From Saccharopolyspora phatthalungensis (GTDB lineage Bacteria; Actinomycetota; Actinomycetes; Mycobacteriales; Pseudonocardiaceae), in contig NZ_JACHIW010000002.1 of the NCBI RefSeq assembly GCF_014203395.1, forward strand, positions 310,001 through 374,000: a DNA stretch of 64,000 bases, read 5' to 3'. This document shows positions 58,902-64,000 of this stretch, one piece after another (the first letter of the stretch is position 1; every line of letters starts with the position of its first letter). Position numbers and translations under genes: made by a program. The notes beneath the pieces were generated by a model. That model had not been told where the DNA came from. It worked only from the letters and a program-made list of their open reading frames with translations, and did no database searches.

Positions 58902-59942
58902 ATGCCGCCACCTGCCGCGCATCCGGGGTTGCCGACGCTGGCCGACAGCGTGCGGCTGGCCGAGGACGGGGTGCACCTGCTGGATCGCCGTGTGTTCCCG
59001 TTCGAGCGCCGGTGGGTGCATGCCCGCACGGTCGAGGAGGTCGCCGGGGCGATCGAGGACATGGTGACCCAGTCCTCTGGGCCGTACTTCGCGGTGCTGT
59101 GGGGCATGGTGCTGGCCGCGCGCGAGGTCGCCGACCGGGATCCGGACACCGCTCGCAAGCACCTGCGGGGCGCCGGTGAGCGGTTGATCGCCACCCGGCC
59201 GACCAACGACCAGCCGCGCAAGGCCGTGGAGTGGGTCATGGCGGCGGTGGCCGCCGGCGGCGACGATGTGGCGGCGGCGGCACTGGCCGGCGCGCGGGCC
59301 GGGGATGCCGACTACCGGCAACGCAGCGCCGCGATGGGCCGCGCCGGTGCGGCGCTGCTTCCGGAGCAGCCACGAATCCTGACGCACTGCTGGGGGGATC
59401 TGTACCTGGTCGGGCTTGTCGAGGCGGCGTTGGAACTGGGCAAGCACTTGTCATTCGTGTGCACCGAGACCCGCCCGTACCTGCAGGGCGCGCGGTTGAC
59501 CGCCGAGACGCTGGCGGAGATGGGCGTGGACACCACGGTGGTCACCGACGGCATGCCGGCGTCGTTGATGCGGGCGGGCCAGATCGATGCGCTGGTGACC
59601 GCCAGCGACCGGGTCACCATGGACGGTCACGTGATCAACAAGGTGGGCACGTTGCAGCTGGCGGTGGCCGCACACGCCTTCGGCGTGCCCTTCCACGCGT
59701 TGTGCCACGCCCCGGATCCCGCTTCGGCCACCGGCGCCGATGTGCCGATCGAGTTCCGTGACGGCGATGAGGTGCTGCACACCTTGGGGCGGCGCAGCGC
59801 AAGCGAGCGGGTGCGGGGCCTGTACCCGGCCTTCGACGTCACCGACCCGCGGTTCGTGACCACGGTGGTCACCGACCGGGGCGCGTTCGGGCCGGACCGG
59901 GTGCACGAGTACTGGAACGAGGAACAGGGGACGGCACCGTGA
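58902..59942 (+). CDS. mtnA: Methylthioribose-1-phosphate isomerase
   Basis: A 346-residue eIF2B-like isomerase, converting methylthioribose-1-P to methylthioribulose-1-P, the first cytosolic step of the salvage operon. Landmarks: ATRPTNDQPRKAVEWVM, ILTHCWGDLYLVGLVEAALE (catalytic Cys region), LSFVCTETRPYLQGARLTAE, VVTDGMPASLMRAGQIDALV and the catalytic Asp in VTASDRVTMDGHVINKVGTL. ATG 58902 (GGGGAG close by); ATG 58887 is possible. GTG of mtnC overlaps its stop. Confidence 0.95.
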   Translation: MPPPAAHPGLPTLADSVRLAEDGVHLLDRRVFPFERRWVHARTVEEVAGAIEDMVTQSSGPYFAVLWGMVLAAREVADRDPDTARKHLRGAGERLIATRPTNDQPRKAVEWVMAAVAAGGDDVAAAALAGARAGDADYRQRSAAMGRAGAALLPEQPRILTHCWGDLYLVGLVEAALELGKHLSFVCTETRPYLQGARLTAETLAEMGVDTTVVTDGMPASLMRAGQIDALVTASDRVTMDGHVINKVGTLQLAVAAHAFGVPFHALCHAPDPASATGADVPIEFRDGDEVLHTLGRRSASERVRGLYPAFDVTDPRFVTTVVTDRGAFGPDRVHEYWNEEQGTAP

Positions 59943-60658
59943 GCGTGCGTGTCGCGGCCCGCTGGGTCGTGCTGGATATCGAGGGGACGTTGACCGCCAC
60001 CAGCCAGGTGCACGTGGTGCTTTACGACTACGCGCGGCCGCGGCTGGGGCCGTGGATCGACAAGCACCTCGACGATCCTGTGGTGGCCGAGGCGGTGGCG
60101 CAGGTCAGGGCCGAGGCCGGGCTGGGAACGCAGGCCACCACAGGCGAGGTGGTGGCGGTCCTGCACGGCTGGATGGACGCCGACCGCAAGGCCACCCCGT
60201 TGAAGACGTTGCAGGGGTTGATCTGGGCCGACGGGTACGCCCGTGGGGAGCTGACCACCGACTACTTCCAGGATGTGGTGCCGGCGTTGCGTTCGTGGCG
60301 GGCGCGGGAGCTGGGGCTGGCGGTGTTCTCCTCGGGTTCGGTGGCCGGGCAGATCGCGTCGTTTTCCAACACGACTTCAGGCGATCTGCGGGGACTTTTC
60401 GCGCACCACTTCGACACGGTCAACGCCGGGCCCAAACGAGAGCGCGGCTCCTACGCGGCGATCGCCCAAAGGCTGCGGGCAGATGCGGGCCAGATCGCGT
60501 TCTTCTCGGACGTGCCCGCAGAACTGGATGCCGCCGCGGCCGCGGGCTGGCAGACCGTGGGCGTGGCGAGAGGCGGGGAACCGTTCGCCGACGCCGATTT
60601 CGGGGCGCATCCGGTGGTGTCCGGTTTCGATCAGGTCGAACTCGGGGTGATCGAGTGA
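59939..60658 (+). CDS. mtnC: Acireductone synthase (enolase-phosphatase E1)
   Basis: A 239-residue HAD-superfamily enzyme. It enolises and dephosphorylates 2,3-diketo-5-methylthiopentyl-1-P to acireductone. HAD motif I is VVLDIEGTLTATSQVH, motif II is AVFSSGSVAGQIASF, the Lys of motif III is in NAGPKRERGSYAAIA and motif IV is IAFFSDVPAELDAAAAAGWQ. It starts GTG 59939 overlapping mtnA, and its stop overlaps mtnB. Confidence 0.95.
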   Translation: MSVRVAARWVVLDIEGTLTATSQVHVVLYDYARPRLGPWIDKHLDDPVVAEAVAQVRAEAGLGTQATTGEVVAVLHGWMDADRKATPLKTLQGLIWADGYARGELTTDYFQDVVPALRSWRARELGLAVFSSGSVAGQIASFSNTTSGDLRGLFAHHFDTVNAGPKRERGSYAAIAQRLRADAGQIAFFSDVPAELDAAAAAGWQTVGVARGGEPFADADFGAHPVVSGFDQVELGVIE

Positions 60659-61281
60659 GCATCGGGCTGGAACCGGCCGGGGCGGCGCTGGCCGCGGAGT
60701 CGGCGCGGCTGGCCGGGCTGGGCTGGATGCGCGGCACCTCCGGCAACTTGTCGGTGACGTTGCGCCAGGATCCGCTTCGCCTTGCGGTGACCGCCAGCGG
60801 CCTGGACAAGGGCGAGCTGAGCGCGTCGGATGTGGTGGTCGTGGACGCCTCCGGCGCTGCGGTGCCCGATCAGCCCAATCCCGCGCAGCGGCCCTCGGCG
60901 GAGGCGGGGTTGCACGCGCGGATCGCGGCGGTGGCCGGCGCGGGGGCGGTGGTGCATGTGCACATGCTCTCGGCGGTGGTGGCAGGCCAGCGCTGGCCCG
61001 GTGGCGTGGTGCTGCGGGATCTGGAGATGCTCAAGGGTCTCGGGCGCCGTGATGACGACGTGATGAGGATTCCGGTGGTGCCCAACAGTCAGGACATGGG
61101 CGTGCTGGGGGATGCGTTCGAGGCGGGGTTCAACGCCGCGACACCCGCGGTGATCGTGGCGCGGCATGGCCTGTACGTGTGGGGAAGGGATCTGGTGCAG
61201 GCCCGGCACCGCACGGAATGCTTGGAGTGGTTGTTCCAGTTCACCTTGGCCACGAACGGATTCCAGGAGGTGGTTTCATGA
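60655..61281 (+). CDS. mtnB: Methylthioribulose-1-phosphate dehydratase
   Basis: A 208-residue class II aldolase-fold dehydratase acting between mtnA and mtnC products. It shows WMRGTSGNLSVTLRQDP (substrate loop), LAVTASGLDKGELSASDVVV, zinc site AVVHVHMLSAV (H-x-H) and ARHGLYVWGRDLVQARHRTE (third His). GTG 60655 overlaps mtnC; its stop overlaps mtnD (ATGA). Confidence 0.94.
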   Translation: MSIGLEPAGAALAAESARLAGLGWMRGTSGNLSVTLRQDPLRLAVTASGLDKGELSASDVVVVDASGAAVPDQPNPAQRPSAEAGLHARIAAVAGAGAVVHVHMLSAVVAGQRWPGGVVLRDLEMLKGLGRRDDDVMRIPVVPNSQDMGVLGDAFEAGFNAATPAVIVARHGLYVWGRDLVQARHRTECLEWLFQFTLATNGFQEVVS

Positions 61282-61853
61282 CGTTGCTGACCGTGTGGCC
61301 GGACACCGATCCCGGCGCCGTGGAGTTGCGCAGCGAGGAAGCCGGCGAGATCGCCGATGTCCTCAAGCAGTTCGGGGTGCGGTTCCAGCGCTGGGAGCTC
61401 AAGGAGCTGCCCGCGGATGCGTCTCCGGATGACGTGCTGGCGGCCTATCGCGCCGAGGTCGCCGAGGTCATCGACGCCGAGGGCTACATCAAGGTGGACG
61501 CGGCGGTGATGGCCCCGCGCGACGATGATCCGGAGTGGGCGCAGCAGGCCAGGGCGGCGCGGGAGAAGTTCCTGTCCGAGCACACCCACGACGATGACGA
61601 GGACCGGTTCTTCGCCCGTGGCGCCGGAGTTTTCTACCTGCACATCGGGACGAAGGTGTACGCGGTGCTGTGCGAGGCGGGTGATCTGTTGAGCGTGCCG
61701 GCCAACACCACGCACTGGTTCGACATGGGGACCCGCCCGGATTTCGTGGCGATCCGGTTCTTCCACGACGAGGACGGCTGGGTAGGCGATTTCTGCGGTA
61801 CCGACACCGCGCAGCGGTTCGCGTCGTTCGACGAGTTGATGGCTTCGCGCTGA
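61278..61853 (+). CDS. mtnD: Acireductone dioxygenase
   Basis: A 191-residue cupin that splits acireductone with O2 to formate and the ketoacid precursor of methionine. Ligands: H-x-H and E in EHTHDDDEDRFFARG, and His in ANTTHWFDMG. FYLHIGTKVYAVLCEAGDLL is the cupin core. Starts with ATG 61278 overlapping mtnB. Final gene of the operon; no kinase (mtnK) or phosphorylase (mtnP) is present here. Confidence 0.95.
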   Translation: MTLLTVWPDTDPGAVELRSEEAGEIADVLKQFGVRFQRWELKELPADASPDDVLAAYRAEVAEVIDAEGYIKVDAAVMAPRDDDPEWAQQARAAREKFLSEHTHDDDEDRFFARGAGVFYLHIGTKVYAVLCEAGDLLSVPANTTHWFDMGTRPDFVAIRFFHDEDGWVGDFCGTDTAQRFASFDELMASR

Positions 61854-62578
61854 GCCATCGGCGTCGGGTGCGGGTCCGTCCCGCGCCCGGCGCGTTGTCG
61901 TGAAGTCGTTCGGTTGCGGGCGCACCTCGGCCCGTCCGTCCCGCACCGCAGGCGCATCCGGGCTGGATCTTCCGGAGTCCGGGGCCAGGAACACGGCCGA
62001 AACCGGCGCCCGCGCTTTCGGTGCAGGGGCATTGGCTGGTCAACGAAATCTCCGCGCCGAAGCGACTCTGGAAACTCGCAGAGCGCCGGCCAGGGGCCGG
62101 CGACCGCCGAGGCGGCGATCTACCTGCGCGCGATCTTCGGGTATGACGCGCCGGGTCGGACCTGGAGACGCTGGTCGACCGGGTGCTCGGCACGCCCTGA
62201 CCCTCTCACGTCCGCCGGAGGACCCCATGCAGGAAAACGTGCGTTAACGGCATCCCACACGCACAACCTCAAGGGGTCGCCGCAGTACTCAGGAAATTCG
62301 GCGTATATGCCTGTTCCAGCGCGGGGATCTTGGCGGTCAGCGCGCGCCTTCCGAACCGAGCGGCGGCGGTTCGGGTCATATTGACTGCCCGAAAAACTTG
62401 AAAGAATGCGGAGTTCGCCGCAACCGGCGAAATTTGATCAACAATCGTCGTTGCGCACCAAACGGCGCTTCGACACCCGCTGACGCGTTCTCCTCGGATG
62501 CAGTGCACCAGGACAGAATCCCACCCGCATCTCCCGATTGAGGTCGCCAGCCAGCTTCCGGAGGGAAATCAGCCGACG
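61854..62578. other. Region with gene scraps, no intact gene
   Basis: Between 62040 and 62200 three frames each show a piece that could be one sequence (ATAEAAIYLRAIFGYDA, then DLETLVDRVLGTP with a stop), so a frameshifted small gene may be here. From 62280 on, nothing is convincing; an A/T-richer patch near 62380-62450 could hold the promoter of the ligase. GGAGGG lies near 62560. Confidence 0.4.
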
Positions 62579-64000
62579 ATGTTCGGGAATCTCGTCGAAC
62601 GACTGGCCTCGCTGGCCGAACGCAACAACTGGACGCACCGGACCGCCTATGTCGCGGATGGCCTCCAGTATTCGTACGGCGACGTTCACGAGGGGGCCGG
62701 GCGTGCCGCCGCCGCGCTGCTGGAGGCCGGGCTGATGCCAGGCGACCGGGTACTGCTGGCCCTGCCGGACGGCATCGACTTCGTCTGGTCGTTCCTGGGG
62801 GCGCTGCAGGCCCGGGCTGGTCGCGATCCCGGTCAACACCGACCTGCACGTCGACGAGCTGCGCAAGGCAGCGGAGATCGCCAATCCCGCGGCGGTGATC
62901 TGCGCTCCCGCGCTGACGTCCCGGTTCAACGCGCTCGTCATCGACCCGGACAAGCTGCGCGCCCCCGGTCAGGCGCCGTACTTCACCGGCGGCACCGACG
63001 TGGCAGGCTTCGGCTTGTTCACGTCGGGAACGACCGGTGACCCGAAGCTGTGCTTCCACACCCACGCCGATCCCGAGATTTTCGAACAGGCGACCAATTC
63101 CGCGTTCCGGCTGACGGAGGACGATGTCTGCTTCTCCGTGTCGCGGATGTACTTCGGGTTCGGCCTTGGTAATTCCCTCTTCCTGCCGCTGAGCCGGGGC
63201 GCGACAACCGTTCTGCGGTCGGTGCGGGCGACGGCTGACGTGGCGCTGGGAATCATCGCGGAGCACCGGGTCTCGGTCTTCTACGGCCAGCCGAGCTTCT
63301 ACGCGAAGATGCTGCAAACGCCGGACGACAGCGGACGCCTCGCGTCCCTGCGGCTCGCCGTCTGCGGCGGCGAGGTCGTACCCGAGTCGCAGGAGACCCA
63401 GTTCCGCGCGACGCTCGGCAGCCGGTTCCTGAATGTCTTCGGTACCACGGAGGTCGGCTACGCGCTGGTCGCCAACACCCCCGGGGCGTGGCGGGACCGC
63501 CGCGTCGGCAAAATCCTGCCGCCATACCGGCTGCGCGTGGTGGACGAGGATGGCGCCTCGGTGGCGGCGGGCGAACCGGGCCTGCTCCAGGTCGCCGGAC
63601 CCACAATCTCGCTCGGCGTGCGCAAGGGCGATGAGCCGCCGCGTCGACTCGCCGACGAGTGGTACGCCACAGGCGACTCGGCGACCGTGGACGAGGACGG
63701 CTTCCTGACCGTGCACGGCCGGGTCGACGACATCGAGGTCGTGGGCGGGACGAATGTGCACCCGATCGAGGTGGAGGAGTTCTTCCTGCGCCACGCCGCA
63801 GTGCGTGAGGTGGCTGTCTGTTCGGTCCGGCGCCCAGTCGGCAACTCGACGCTGCGCGCCTACGTCGTGCTCGTCAGCGGCGTGAGCGACCACGATCAGG
63901 TGGCAGCGGAGCTGATTACCGCCGCCCAGGAATCGCTCACCTGGTACAAGGTTCCCGAGGACGTTGTCATCGTGCCGGAGCTGCCACGCAACTCGAACGG
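62579..64000 (+). pseudogene. Benzoate-CoA-ligase-like AMP-dependent synthetase, frameshifted, runs off the window
   Basis: Starts at ATG 62579 with an ANL N-terminus (YVADGLQYSYGDVHEGAGRA, then LPDGIDFVWSFLGAL). At the CCC of 62811-62813 one extra base shifts the frame; the following frame continues with LVAIPVNTDLHVDELRKAAE, the AMP-binding FGLFTSGTTGDPKLCFHTHA, FGFGLGNSLFLPLSRGATTV, FGTTEVGYAL and the hinge YATGDSATVDEDGFLTVHGR, still open at the end. The pattern fits the benzoate/4-hydroxybenzoate-CoA ligase group. A start at 62498 is possible. The frameshift may be an assembly error. Confidence 0.85.

Overview
The window is high-GC DNA with strong third-position GC bias, many GTG starts and many 4-base stop/start overlaps. 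That points to a filamentous actinomycete. A rifampicin-monooxygenase-like enzyme, an F420-type DDN protein, the Tn3/DUF4158 remnants and a full mtnA-C-B-D set would fit Pseudonocardiaceae, but the genus cannot be fixed from sequence alone. I saw no rRNA, tRNA or CRISPR array.

Layout. 1-6.8 kb: the end of an IS1182-type transposase, mdh, a GNAT acetyltransferase, a decayed IS1380 element, an isolated acyl-CoA dehydrogenase, a VOC protein and a frameshifted pentapeptide-repeat gene. 7-10.1 kb: a 1044-residue fusion of an endonuclease-Q-like PHP nuclease with a UvrD helicase. 10.1-15 kb: a dead Tn3 transposase, a small-heat-shock/MerR pair with hairpins, and resolvase and plasmid-type gene debris. 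15-22.5 kb: a membrane-bound NACHT NTPase, a GT9-like glycosyltransferase, a P-loop kinase-like protein, two metallo-beta-lactamase-fold proteins and a DMT exporter. 22.5-27.6 kb: a TetR regulator with palindromic operators, a perfect 254-bp tandem duplication at the start of a LuxR-type gene, a secreted esterase, a secreted five-repeat protein and a Pcm-like methyltransferase.

27.7-42.2 kb is a mobile-element graveyard. It holds a tyrosine recombinase with nearby repeats, a cytidine deaminase-ASCH fusion, a zinc-ribbon coiled-coil protein behind a palindrome, a truncated resolvase with an inverted-repeat site, and at least five separate Tn3 transposase pieces. Two apparently intact cargo groups sit inside it: a TetR-controlled NTF2/NmrA/hydrolase operon with two operators, and a rifampicin-monooxygenase homologue preceded by a short leader-like ORF.

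42.7-53.8 kb: a DUF308 membrane protein, then a nine-gene minus-strand operon coupled mostly by GTGA/ATGA overlaps. The operon comprises an ABC amino-acid-type importer, a GntR regulator, an aminotransferase, an enolase-superfamily epimerase, an M20 deacylase (frameshifted), a nitrilase, an ectoine-hydrolase-like M24 protein and RidA. It looks like uptake and breakdown of an N-acylated, cyclic or dipeptide-like nitrogen compound. Divergent to it lie an AraC-type regulator, a VOC protein and a UvrA-like ABC protein, plausibly a drug-response unit. 56.9-64 kb: the Mug glycosylase, a proline-rich protein, the methionine-salvage operon mtnA-mtnC-mtnB-mtnD, and a benzoate-CoA-ligase-like gene with one frameshift that runs off the window end.
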